Below the pieces are notes generated by a model. It ran no database searches. It had not been told where the DNA came from and saw nothing but the letters and a program-made list of their open reading frames with translations. Position numbers and translations under genes: made by a program. 64,000 nucleotides of DNA from Desmodesmus armatus. Its lineage: Eukaryota; Chlorophyta; Chlorophyceae; Sphaeropleales; Scenedesmaceae. Positions 44,827 to 55,415 of the stretch are shown here, one piece after another; position 1 is the stretch's first letter, and the number at the start of each line of letters is the position of its first letter. The stretch lies in assembly GCA_007449985.2 (NCBI GenBank), contig VIIQ02000091.1:124001-188000 (forward strand), given 5' to 3'.

Positions 44827-46143
44827 GCTGCGGGTGCAGCCATGGCTTCTGTGCACAAGCGGCGGTGGTGGAGGGGGCTGGTGGGGGTGCTGACTGTGTG
44901 TGGGCGTTGCCAGAGCTGCAAAGTGCTGCTGCACAGAAGTGGTGGGGGACTGCTGGCAGCAGCTGATTCTGCTGCTGGTCCTGGGGCGGCGTGCTGGGGC
45001 TTCACAGTGGATAGATGCCCTGTGGTGATGCTTGCTGCACGGCCCAGGTGTCCCTGTGCTTTGATGATGACACCATAGGGGACCCCTGCCAGCACTGCAC
45101 GGCCTGAGGGTCCTGTGCTGCATAGAGCTGCGAATGGATGACGGCCCTGGCCCTGCAGGAGGGCACCGGTGCAACTCCTGCATTGCTGTTGCTGCACTCA
45201 GAAGCGCTGTTCCCCTGCCGCAGCCTGAGACCGGTACAGCAGGATACAAGAAGTCTGTATATGCTGAAAAAGCCTTACACAACCTCTGGGGACGCAGCTG
45301 CACTCTGTGGCGAGCGAGCGTTTCTCAAGCGCGAGTAGTGAGTTGCGCAAAGTGAGTTCTGCGGGGCTGAACACAGGTGAAAGAAAGTTTCTTTGTAATG
45401 ACGGTGAAGGTGTGCAAGACACGTCTGGCCCTGGTGATCAGGCTGGCCTGTGGGTTCTTGTTGGTTGGGGCTGTGCAGGCCCTTGCTGTAGTCTGTCTTG
45501 CCGACAATGAGCTGCAACAAAAGGTTAACACACTTCAACAACCTCGTGTAGCCTCAAGCCTGCGGCCAGCACTTGTCATTAGGCTGCAACCGCCACAACC
45601 AACACTGTGTGAGCTGTGAGACAGTGCCCGGAACCGGGGAGGTAGCGTGACTACTGTGTGAGCTGGTTGGGGGTGCCCTTGCATTGTTTGTCTTGCTCAG
45701 AAGTGACGCAAACTTGCTGCACCATGGTCTCAAACACTATACTGACAGAGGGATGTGCCCATCTTGATCAGGTTGATGCACCCAAGACTTGCGCTGTGCC
45801 AGCCTGTCGAACCTGCCAGGCTGGTACTACCTGGTCCAACAAACCTACTGCTGAGCATCTGTGATGTTTGATCAGGCCATTACCCTGGCCCAAATCAGCT
45901 GAAGGCGCACCAAAAAGTTCCGTAACCAAGCCACCCAGCAAACTGCCACAATGTCCCAAGCCAGGGTGTGACAGGGCAGGCGACACCACGCCACTCAAGT
46001 TGAGCTAATCATGATCATGACACACAAGGTAACCCACCACAGTCTACAAGCCCCATCTGCAAACACAACAACACCCGGCATCAACAGCCACAAGGCCTCT
46101 GCCAGAACAGCGCTGCCACCAACCAAACACTACCCCAGCCCCT
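44827..46143. other. Region between MPDU1-type gene and PRCC gene, no supported gene
   Basis: Holds the 5' region of the MPDU1-type gene, possibly including further in-frame coding sequence or a 5' exon up to 45303, and the 3' UTR of the PRCC gene. Nothing else is recognisable. Confidence 0.4.
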
Positions 46144-47427
46144 CTAGCTCCAGCCATACTTGCCCGCCGTTTCTGCCTTGCTCTTCATGCCGCTTGCCCT
46201 GTTCTCCATAACCTCAAGCTCCCGCAGTTTTGCATTGGCAAACAGCGTGCCGATCTGGTGCTTGGAGCGCGCCAGCTTACTGCCGGTGTGTGGAGCTGCC
46301 TGCGCGCGCAGCTGCTGCGCGTAGTCCGTCCCCAGAGCTGACCGCATCCCCTGCGAGGCCTCCCGCTGTGCTGGGTCAACATACTTCACCTCGTCTGCCT
46401 TGACCTCCTTGAACTGGATGTTAGGCATTAGCAGCTGCGAGCTGCCGGCCCCTGCAGCACGCCTGGCAGCTTTGCTAGCCTCGGCTTGCAGCGCCTCCTG
46501 TAAAAAGGCCTCTTCTGCAGGGAGCTGCTGCTGTTGCTGGTGGTACTGGGCATAGTCCTGCTGGCCGGCTGCTGCGGCACTGCTGCTGCCCGCACCATAG
46601 CCCCCTGCAGCGGCGTACTGGTATTCCTGCGGCTGTCCGTACCCCTGCTGGTGCTCGTACTGCTGCTGGTACTGGTCATGGTGCTGATAGTCCTGGTAAG
46701 TTGCTGCAGCAGCTGCTGCTGACGCTGCTGGGCGCCGGTAAGCCTCATTGCTGGCAGGAGCTGCGGGGCCCGCCACCGATGCAGCCTGCTGCTCTTCCAA
46801 CTGCTGTTGCTGTTGCTGCTTGCGCTGCTTGGCAGCCTCAGCGAAGCTGCCACCACTGCCCAGGTCCATGCGTTTGCCTGTGGTGGCCTGTGTGTTTTTG
46901 GGTGCTGGCAGAAAGCTGAGGATGCTTGGCTTCCCTGCTGCAGGGGCTGCTGCCTTGATCTTCTTGGCTACTGGCTCATCCTCATCGCTGTCTGATTGCT
47001 GTGCTAGCAGCTGCAGGTCTATCTGCGGCCGCAGCAGCACCTTGCGCTTGCTGGCTGCTGGCAGCTTGCTGAATAGCTGGGCTGCATCTGCAGCTGCACT
47101 GGGTTGTGGGGGTGCTGGGGCTGTTGTGGTCGCAGCAGCAGCTGCTGCTGTGTCGAAGAATCCTGCTGGCAAGCTAGAGGGTGCATCATCGCCTACAGGT
47201 GCTGGCTCAGCGTCAAAGAAGCCAGCTGGCAGCCCAGACGCGCCCCTACTTGGTGCACCAGCTGCGGCTGCTGCGCTCTTGGGGCGTGGCAAGCTGCTGA
47301 ACAACCCCCCTGCTGCTGTCTTGGGGGCAGCGGCACCAGAGACAGCCCCATGCACGGCAGGAGGTGCGTCCATGCCTCCATCAGAGTCTGAGTCCGAGCC
47401 AGTGCCGTAGCCAGCGAGCAAGTCCAT
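46144..47427 (-). CDS. PRCC-domain protein (nuclear, splicing-associated)
   Basis: Single-exon gene of 427 residues. The start MDLLAGYGTGSDSDSDGG resembles the animal PRCC N-terminus (short hydrophobic start then acidic SD repeats); an in-frame ATG 25 codons upstream (47502) is judged 5' UTR. Features in order: FSSLPRPKS, two copies of LPAGFFD, LFSKLPAASKRKV, an acidic SDSDEDEP followed by VAKKIK, LSFLPAPKNT, a Q-rich region, Y/Q-rich repeats, and the conserved C-terminal block from NIQFKEVKADEVKYVDPAQR to SKHQIGTLFANAKLRELEV, ending in GKYGWS (KYGF or KYGW ends the family). PRCC is a nuclear protein linked to pre-mRNA splicing and mitotic checkpoint control; that role is taken from the family. 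Confidence 0.9.
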   Translation of the reverse strand: MDLLAGYGTGSDSDSDGGMDAPPAVHGAVSGAAAPKTAAGGLFSSLPRPKSAAAAAGAPSRGASGLPAGFFDAEPAPVGDDAPSSLPAGFFDTAAAAAATTTAPAPPQPSAAADAAQLFSKLPAASKRKVLLRPQIDLQLLAQQSDSDEDEPVAKKIKAAAPAAGKPSILSFLPAPKNTQATTGKRMDLGSGGSFAEAAKQRKQQQQQQLEEQQAASVAGPAAPASNEAYRRPAASAAAAAATYQDYQHHDQYQQQYEHQQGYGQPQEYQYAAAGGYGAGSSSAAAAGQQDYAQYHQQQQQLPAEEAFLQEALQAEASKAARRAAGAGSSQLLMPNIQFKEVKADEVKYVDPAQREASQGMRSALGTDYAQQLRAQAAPHTGSKLARSKHQIGTLFANAKLRELEVMENRASGMKSKAETAGKYGWS

Positions 47428-47934
47428 GGAGAACAACCGGATGAGGATGCCAGATGGTGCAGCAAACCGTGCTGGACGGACTGGATTGAATATCTTTTGC
47501 ACTTGATGACGTTTAAAGACGTAATTTACTGATCACGACTGTATCTGTGGCTTGGGCTTAGCTTGAACATTGGACAAACAGGCCACAATGCAGTCACACT
47601 GGGGCAGGGACGAGCTCTGCCCATCACAGCATCTGGAGCAGGACATGTTGTGCAAGCTTCCCCTCCCAGCCTTTTGACACCCTCCCCCTTTCGCCACGGG
47701 CCAGCCACACCTGGAGTTACTGGAGGTACTCCAGTGGAGTACCCCCCCCCCCCGCGCACGCCCCACACCCCCAATAAAGTCTTTCTACCAGTACTGGTAG
47801 TGGTTTTGCAGCTGTAAGCATGCCATGCCATGCAGCAAGTTCCGTCATGTATACAGTGTCTACTGCTTTACTCTCACCACCACCACATTACCGCATGCAG
47901 AGAGCACCATCACAACCCCCAGCCCAACATGCTC
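47428..47934. other. Intergenic region between PRCC and RTF2
   Basis: About 500 bases with the PRCC promoter and the RTF2 3' UTR, both on the minus strand. Contains a C-run at about 47743-47755; no gene is seen. Confidence 0.4.
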
Positions 47935-49959
47935 TCAGGTTCCACCAAGCCCCCTGCCAGATGCCGATCTGCAGCAGTAGGTCTCCTTCCTACTCGGCTG
48001 CCCAGAGGTGGAGGTAAAGATGCTGGCATACACCTCGGCTGTAGCACCAGGGGGCAGCTTCAGCTTCTTCTGCAAGCTGCCCCCATTCGCTGCTCCTGGC
48101 GCCCCCGGCGCTGTTGGCGGCAGCCCCCGCTTGCTGCCAGCCACACCGTTCGCCACTGCTACTCCTGCACCGTTTGCTGCGCCATCCACAGCAGCGGCTT
48201 TGCCGGCGGCCTTACTGGCAGCCTTCTCCGCCTTTTTTGCTGCCTTGCGCTGCCGCTCCGCTGCCATGGCTGCTGCCACCGCCTCCCTGCGCTTCTCCAG
48301 CTCCTCTCCTTGTGGATTCACGGGGATCAGGTCGCCAGGGGACCACTGCCCGCCCAGCAGCTCCTCCGCTGCCACAGGCACCTCACGCAATGCGCGCTCG
48401 CTGAGCACCAACCCAGACGGCCTGTGAGGAAAAGGCAGCATCAGCACAGGCACGCAATTATGGAGAGGTGAGGTTGCTTGTTGCAAATGCATGTTATCGG
48501 CCACCTTCCAAGATAGTGCCACAGGCACCTCACGCAATGTGCGCTCGCTGAGCACCAACCCAGACGGCCTGTGAGGAAAGAGTGCGGGCAGCCCAAGCAC
48601 GCAGTTATGGACCTGTGAGTTTGCTTGCTGTACATGCATGTCAAGTGCCACCTCCTAAGACAGTGCCATTGCCAAGGGTTGGGTTGCCCTGCAGCTGCCA
48701 GACAACCTGTGGATCAACTGCAGGACTGTTCGTCACCAACACTTAAGCACGTCTGCTGTTGACGGACCGCACGATCCAAAGCACAGCAGTCTCAAAGAAC
48801 AGAAACCGGTGAGCGCACCTGTGGATCATGAAAGGGAAGCGCCCATTCATCTCAAGCCCCGTGACCGGGCACTGGAACACGGCCACATCGCAGCTGCTGC
48901 TGCGGCTGCCAGGGCCTGGCCCTGCTGCTGCATGCGAGCCCGCCCTGCTGCTTGCTGCTGCTGCAGGGTCCAGCTTCAGGCTGACCACTGCTTTGAGGCT
49001 GCTGATGTGGGCCAGGGCTGGGGGCAGGGTTTTGTTGAGTAGGGCGTGCACGAGGACCTCCTTGTTGAACAGCGAGCCGAGCTCGTCGGCCACGCAGGGC
49101 GGCTGCAGGCGTTCGCCGGACAGGCGGCAGCGCGTGGCACGTGCTAGCTTCTCCTCTGCTGGGTTGACCTGCCGTGCGCAGCAACGACATGCAAGGCAAT
49201 GCAGGCAGCAGAATCAAGGTGAAGTAAGAGGAAGCAGGGGCACAGGAGTGTCAAAAACCTGGGGTGCAGGACCAGCTGTGGCAGGTAACAGGACATAGGC
49301 AGCAGGTTCCCAATAATCAGTGAGATCCAACCAGTGTGCGTGCACGTGGGAGAGCAGCTGGGTAACCAGCAACGATTCATTAGCAGTGTAGTACAGCTGT
49401 CTTGGCGAACCGCACCACCACTTGCTCCTACCTTGTCTGGCTTCTTCTCTGCATACATCTCCAGGTAGCAGGACCTGCTCTCTGCCCCTGTGCTGCCACC
49501 ATCGCCTCCTCCACCACGCAGGCGGGAGGCAACGGACAGGGTGGCACCATCAATCACGCCAGCCTGTACGAGTGTGGAAGAGTCCTGCAGCTGTCTGCTG
49601 TTGTGCACTAGCACCTGCCACGGGACAGGGGGAGGTGGGAAGAAAAGCAATACACACATCTGGTTGTTTGAAGAGCCTGCTGGAGTGCTGCATGACATGG
49701 CACAGCAGCATGATAGCAGCAGTAGCAGCAGAGCAACTGCCCACATGCATGGCAAACGCAGCACCATGCCGGAGCATTACGGGTCACCAAAGAGCAGACA
49801 ACAGGCACACATTAAGGAGTTAACAAGGCCACTTACCATGTCGCTGCACAGGGCAGCTCCATAAGCCTTGAGCATGTACGCTGTCTTCACGTCAGCAACT
49901 GTGCTGCAAGCCTCTGCCTCCACCACCACATGCTTGCCGTCCCGTATGAACAGCTGCAT
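47935..49959 (-). CDS. RTF2: RTF2 (replication termination factor 2) with N-terminal ubiquitin-like domain
   Basis: Exons: 49959-49837, 49614-49432, 49168-48819, 48421-47935; phases fit, 380 residues. Residues 1-76 align with ubiquitin end to end, from MQLFIRDGK to RLRGG with R72-L73-R74-G75-G76 at the same numbers, followed by GGDGGSTG. The RTF2 domain follows: ATRCRLSGERL, ELGSLFNKEVLVHALL, VAVFQCPVTGLEMNGRFPF, SGLVLSERALREVP. The tail is basic and Ala-rich with EVYASIFTS, the family's C-terminal YxSLFTS motif. RTF2 acts at stalled replication forks and, in plants, in splicing. The RING-like fold has lost ligands: family CGHV or CGCV is SGLV here and the later CxxC is absent. Start chosen at the ubiquitin-like Met; upstream in-frame Met at 50181 is rejected. 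Confidence 0.93.
48374..48668 (-). repeat. 147-bp tandem duplication over the last RTF2 splice acceptor
   Basis: Two units, 147 bases apart, each contain intron end, acceptor CTCACAG and exon start (GCCGTCTGGGTTGGTGCTCA, GCGAGCGC, TTGCGTGAGGTGCCTGTGGC). The distal acceptor is at 48569-48571, the proximal at 48422-48424. Because 147 is a multiple of three and the duplicated unit has no stop, use of the distal acceptor would add 49 residues in frame. Confidence 0.92.
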
Positions 49960-50390
49960 GGTGGAAACGTGTCTCAAAACGTCTTCTTTACGTGACACAC
50001 CCAAACACTGACAAGCGTAGGACACGCACAGACAACAGCAGGGGCTATGCTGCTGTGGGGCACAGCAGAACAGGGACAAGTGGGGCCAGAACAGGCGATG
50101 AAGGGAAAACAAACAGAACGTCAAACTCTGGCTTGCTAAGCAACGCTGGGTACTTCTGGGCCAAGTTTTGGCTTCCAGCATTAGTCATCAGTGGTTGGAC
50201 AGTGGTGGGGTTCTGCTGCTTGCTGTGCTTGGTGTGAGCGACAGCGCATCATGATGGTGTGTGCTGATGCATTTTCCTTCCTTCAAATCTGCCCAGGCTT
50301 GCCTGCATTCAAAGTATCTCTGACAGCTTGATCACAGACAACGTTGCGCCGAGCCCCTACCTCCCCTGAATCTGTTGGCCCAGGACCACC
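49960..50390. promoter_or_regulatory. Divergent promoter region between RTF2 and the SANT gene
   Basis: 430 bases between head-to-head start codons. No core element can be named. The short spacing suggests a bidirectional promoter. Confidence 0.4.
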
Positions 50391-50942
50391 ATGCAGGTAG
50401 AAGCTCCCATTGCACAAGATCCAGGCCCTCAGCAGCAGCAGCAGCACCCACCGTCAGAGCAGGAGCGCATTGCCTATGCCACCCGCATGCGCCAGCTGTT
50501 CAGCCCTCCAGGCATGCTGCACGAGGACGGCAGCATCAATCAAGAGTTCTTTAGGCCTAAAACAGTCGTCACGTTAGCAGACAGGAAGTGGGGAGACGCA
50601 GAACGGGAGCACCTCTACAAAGGACTGGAGCAGTATGGAGTGGGCAAGTGGAAGCAGATGGCCGGCGACATGCTCAAGGGCTGGGACGATACCACTATAC
50701 GGCTCAAGACAGCACGGCTGCTGGGGTGTCAGAACCTGTCACGGTACCATGGCAGGTGCTTTACTAGGGCGCAGGTAGAGGCAGAGCTGGCTGCTAACAA
50801 GCAGTTGGGAGCACAGACCGGCTGTTGGAAGAATGGGATGCTTGTGGATGATGACAGCGGCACACTGGCAGCATACTTCAAGGAGCAAGCACAGCAGCAG
50901 CAGCAGCAGCAGCAGGAACAGCAGCAGCAGGGAGATGTGTGA
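50391..50942 (+). CDS. Small SANT/Myb-like domain protein
   Basis: Single exon, 183 residues, ATG in ACCATGC context. A short Gln/Pro start is followed by a charged helix (EQERIAYATRMRQLFSPP). The Myb/SANT helix-turn-helix at about 65-125 has the Trp residues of such repeats: KWGDAEREHLYKGLEQYGVG, then KWKQMAGDMLKGWDDTTIR and LKTARLLGCQNLSRYHG. A conserved-looking tail follows (CFTRAQVEAELAANKQLG, TGCWKNGMLVDDDSGTLAAY) and then a C-terminal poly-Gln tract. A single repeat with this extension is not a typical R2R3 Myb; DNA or histone binding is possible but not shown. Its precise family is unknown to me. Confidence 0.82.
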   Translation: MQVEAPIAQDPGPQQQQQHPPSEQERIAYATRMRQLFSPPGMLHEDGSINQEFFRPKTVVTLADRKWGDAEREHLYKGLEQYGVGKWKQMAGDMLKGWDDTTIRLKTARLLGCQNLSRYHGRCFTRAQVEAELAANKQLGAQTGCWKNGMLVDDDSGTLAAYFKEQAQQQQQQQQEQQQQGDV

Positions 50943-52903
50943 CTGTGCATCATGCAGCTAAGCTGCTCTTGCTGATGAAGCGGCAGCAGCAGTTATGTTT
51001 TGTACAGCTGTCGGGGGGTAGTGGCATGCACTGTTGGTGGTTTGCGTCGTGGAGCTTGCAGCTGTTCCATCAATGCTGGCCGTTGTATGCATGCTAGTTT
51101 GGCCTTCACACTTGCCGCTTGATCATGCACGCTGTATGCAGTACATGCAACCACCCTGCTGCCTTTGTCATGGGCATGCCCCTCCAGTCATGAGTGTGCT
51201 GGCTGCAGTACAACTGCACCCCGCCTTTGTCAGTGATCTGGCTGCACCACCAGCCATCGTCTGCAGCAGCTGCTGGCTGTTGCCAAGGTGCTGGTCCTGT
51301 TTACCGCCCTGCAGGAGGGTGGGAGGGCCTCACAGCAGCAGAAACACTCAGCAGACTGGGTTTTCTGGCTGGGGCGGCTGCTTGTGCTGTCCCAGCTGGT
51401 GTTCGCGCGCCTGTTGCATGCAGACGTTGATACTTGCGTGTCAGCATAGAGGGACATGACCACATGTCCTGTCCAGCTGTTGGTGGTGGTTGGGTGTGCA
51501 TGTCCTGGTGTGTCACTTGGGTCACCTCTCAATCCTGTGACTGGCGCAGTATGCATGCCTGCATGCTTACGTACCTCTAGCATGCATGCTGCCACCACAT
51601 TTCTGCGTGCCCAATTGTGTGCATGCCCCCTCTTATGTAGGAGGTGGCTGCACTGCAACTGCACCCTCACACGGTCAGTGCTGTGGCCTGCACATGCCCA
51701 GTAGCCATCCTATGTGGCGGCTGCTGCAAGAGCATATCCTGTGTGGCGGCGCGCAGCAGGAGGTGGGGTGGGCTCGCATGCAACATACAGGCCCTGCGTC
51801 ACAGCAATAGGAACACTGGCTATCCAGCAGCATGTGTATATCAGCGCTGCTTGTGCAAGTTGGGCCTTTGGCATTACATGCCGGCAACAAGCTCAACAAG
51901 ACGAGACTGGAGCATTTTGTATGCTGGCCAGCACAGTGTCATGCACCATGATGCCCCCTTGCTGGTGTGTTGGTTGTCACTCCCGTTTGTTGTTGCCAGC
52001 CTTTTGTGGGTGTGTAGGACGCTGTTGCTCGGACTGGTGTGTGTTGACATGTGCTGCTTGCAGCATGCTATGGCTTCATATCGCACAGGCAGCCTGATGT
52101 GGCAGCCTGGGAAGGTGCATGTAGCAACCAGCTTAGTGACAGAGCACTACACTAAGGAGGGCTTTGCCAGCAACGGGTGTGGCTGTACAGGCTGTGACGT
52201 TTCAAGTGCTTAAACAAGGCACTTAGGTGGTCCTTACTGTTCTGAGACCTTGTTGTGCATTGTCACAAGAGCCGCAAGGGTTGCGCAGGCGCATTGATGC
52301 CTACTGCTGTAGGCAGGGCCTGCTCTGCCGTTTTTCGTAAGGGGCGTTTTGCTTGTTTCTGCGTCAACGTTGATATTGTTTCCGCAGGGGAGTTCTTGGC
52401 AGGGTGTGTAATTGTGCCTTGCTCTGGATGCTTCATACAGTACAGTGATACACCCGAGAATGCTCAAGCACTCGGTAGACGCCATAGTGGCTGGCTAGCA
52501 TTGCTGGTGGGCTCAGACAGGCTCAGCATCAAAACAAGGTGTCGGCTGTCCTTGCAGGTGTGCAGGCCACTGTTTGGGTGTGTCAATGCCATTGGGGTTT
52601 TGGTCAGCTTGAGCCTTGTGTACAACAGCAGCTCAACAACAAGGCGGTGCCATCGTACAGAATGGCCTACCAGCAGTGCTCCTGAAACACTCGACGTTAG
52701 CTGCGTGATTGTTACAATAACAGTCCGTGATTGTTACAAAAACAGTCCGACTATAAACCTGTCGTCTCAACCTGCTGCACACGCACATCACACAAAGCCA
52801 CTGTACCACTACACAGCAGTCCCACCAGTCACCAAACGCTACCCAGCACAACCTAGTCATATGCTCAAGTCACACCATGCGCACTGCTTGTTCAGCAGCT
52901 CAT
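50943..52903. other. Convergent intergenic region, no supported gene
   Basis: About 2 kb between the SANT gene stop and the stop of the GPI-protein gene. Several open frames of 70-240 codons exist on the plus strand but show no domain, signal or repeat and have Cys/Trp-rich composition typical of non-coding sequence. Confidence 0.4.
52706..52742 (-). terminator. Duplicated candidate polyadenylation signal (TGTAA) of the GPI-protein gene
   Basis: The direct repeat GTGATTGTTACAA, CAGTCCG occurs twice, each holding TTACA (TGTAA on the minus strand), 165-190 bases after the stop at 52904. Confidence 0.45.
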
Positions 52904-54615
52904 TCAAAGCAGCAGGAAAGCAGCGACAGCAGCAGCCAGGGGGATGGCGGCTGCGACAGCCTGAGCAGCTGCGCTCCTGGTGAGAGCAGGAGCGGGTGCA
53001 GCGGCAGCAGGGGCTGCGGCAGCTGGGGTTGCACCGGCCTTGGTGGCGGTGGCGGTGGCGTTCTTGGGGGCGGCCTTCATGATGTCCTGTGGGATGAAAA
53101 CAGGGTGCAACACAAGAGTATGTCATGTTTCTGGCCTGGCTTCAGAACGTGGGTGTGTTCATGGCATGGTTGGTCTCACATGCAAGACCCAGACACTAGC
53201 CACACTGCCAAGCTGGGTATGGATAAAGATAGGTGTTGACAGGCATACACATGTGCAGAACATCAGTGTGGGAGGCAGGCCTGACTGAGGGCTTACCGCG
53301 CAGGTAGTGGTGAAGTTGGCGCAACGCACACCAGCGTTCAACCTGTACACAGCACCAGGCAGAACACCGCAGTTTTTCAGCATGCCATTCAGTCTACAGA
53401 TGCATCCCCGCGGCGTGTGTATAGCGTAGTAGCCGCATCGGCAGTGGATGGATGCCAAGCCTGGACTGGTAGTCTGCATGCAAGGGTTCTCTGGCCCAGA
53501 TTCAACAAAGATAGTCACGTCGTGAGCAAGGCACCTTGGGACACTGGGGCACAGGATATACTCACAGGCCGGTCATCATGTTTTGGCTGGCGGGGTCAGT
53601 GCAGATGGCCTCGGCATACTCGTCGAAGCAACCAGAGTCAATGGACTGCAGGGAGGGGCATCCGACGCAGCGGCGGAACACACAAAGGTGGAAAGGTCAG
53701 TGTCAACTTCCTCCCCACACAGGCACTAGAGCTGCATAAGAGGGGGTCCTGTGGAGACTGACAAGGAGAGACGTGTGTATGGTGTGTGTGCTGTGGCTTG
53801 CAGGCCTAGTCAAGCTCTTCAGAAGGTGCAGTCCAGTAGCCTGCAGTGGTGCAATGGGCTGCCAGCCAGCCAGCAAGCCTACCTTTTTGATGCCTGCTGA
53901 GCAGTCCTTAGAGCAGCAGCCCTGCTTGATGGCCATGCTGTCATCGGTAGCACAGCTGATGAGGTTCTCAACTGCCTCATCCTGGCATTTCTGGCTGACA
54001 CCCCTCTCTGCCATGGTGTTTGCCAGGTCCATCACCCTGTCCACTGCAGCAGCAAGCGAAAGAGGTCGTTAGTATTAACGACACGCGAGATGCGCATGCA
54101 ATTGCTGCACCGGAGCTAAGCTATGCCCAGTGCACAGCTGGTGGTTGGACCTCCATGGCTGCTGCGCTGCTCTTGAGGCAGTACCACTGCTGGCTGCCAC
54201 ACCCATTCACGCCTGCTTACCATCAAACTCAGCTTTTGTGAAGAAGACATTCTTGACGGGGCAGTCTGCGCGCAGAGACAGCAAACACAGCGTTCACCAC
54301 AAGTCCCGTTGAGGAGCAGAAGCTGAGGCGATGGGCCATGGTGCATTGCAGGGCGATGGCACGCTTACCCTTTGTAACATTTTGGACAATGTTCCTGGCA
54401 ATGAATGTGACTCCAGGTGGCCTAGCTGCAGCAGGAGGTGCCTGCGAGATGGAAGAAGGCAGAGTTGAGATGTGTCGTTGCGGGGGTTGTCTGTGCAAGC
54501 ATCTGCAGCCAGCCCCTCCTAGAGGTGCTGAAAGCTAGCACTAGATATAGCTTACTGCGTGAGCTACCAGCACGCAAGCACCCAGAGCCAGGAGGACGAT
54601 GTACTTGGAAGCCAT
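52904..54615 (-). CDS. Secreted cysteine-rich protein, probably GPI-anchored
   Basis: Seven exons: 54615-54556, 54441-54369, 54265-54221, 54043-53883, 53645-53566, 53393-53297, 53086-52904; phases close, 232 residues. Exon 1 is a signal peptide (KYIVLLALGACVLVAHA). The mature part has eleven Cys, including DCPVKNV, QKCQDEA, ISCATDD, QGCCSKDC, GCFDEYAEAIC, NCGVLPG, RCANFTTTC. The last exon encodes an Ala/Pro/Thr-rich stalk and a hydrophobic end (AQAVAAAIPLAAAVAAFLLL), the layout of a GPI-attachment signal. No catalytic motif is visible and the family is not recognised; a cell-wall or cell-surface role is inferred only from topology. The neighbour panC starts on the opposite strand. Confidence 0.85.
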
Positions 54616-55415
54616 TTGCTGGCGAGTTGTGAGCTGAGGCGAGTGTGAGGGTGATGGCGAAGTGGCAAGGCAGGAGGGAGCGCACCAGCAGTATGGAGTT
54701 CGTCCGAGTGCCAGGTGCATAACAGGCGCAGCAAACGAGCCCAAAACCTTGCCCACTGAACCGCCGCGGTGCCAACAAATCTTTCCGTAAGGTCCTCACG
54801 GCCGCACGCAAACTAGTTATTGCTGGTGCTGGAGCAACAAGTCGCAACCAGTGGCTGGGCCTGATTCAACTGTGGCCAGGGGCCCTTGGTGGTTGCAGGC
54901 TGGCTTGCCCCATTGTAACTCAAAAGTGGGCAGCTATGCCACCAGAATGGTAATCAGAGTACATGTTGTGAACAGCTGCCCTGGGAGAGGGCATGGCAGC
55001 ATCCCCCCCTAAGTGCCTGCCCAAGCTTGGTGCTGGGTGCTTGCCCAAACACTAGCAGGAGGAGTACAGTCGTATCACATATGTGTTGGTGGGGTCAGCA
55101 AGTATGTAGGTTTAACAGATGCTCCAAACTCAGTGGTCAACGATCTGATCTAAGTTGGCCCCGCTATACATCATGTATCTGAGGGTCCCATTCCATCATC
55201 TGCATAACCCTGATCAGCCTGCAACACACGACCTCATCCCTGTTGCGCCTCAGCATCTTTCAGTCGATAGATTTTTGAATGCGTTTGATCGCTGGGTTCT
55301 GTTGTGTCAGCAGCTTTGGGCACAGGCTCAGCCTGGCGAGGCGTGTACACGCCGCTGACCTCCAACCAGATACATCTGCCTAGCGTCTTGTTCAACATAC
55401 AGCAGTTTGCCCACC
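54616..55415. promoter_or_regulatory. Divergent promoter region between GPI-protein gene and panC
   Basis: 800 bases between head-to-head start codons; no gene or named element is supported within it. Confidence 0.35.

Noticed and set aside
49960..50181. Upstream in-frame start of RTF2 at 50181
   Set aside because: The added residues are Cys/His/Leu-rich without similarity, while the Met at 49959 matches Met1 of ubiquitin exactly.
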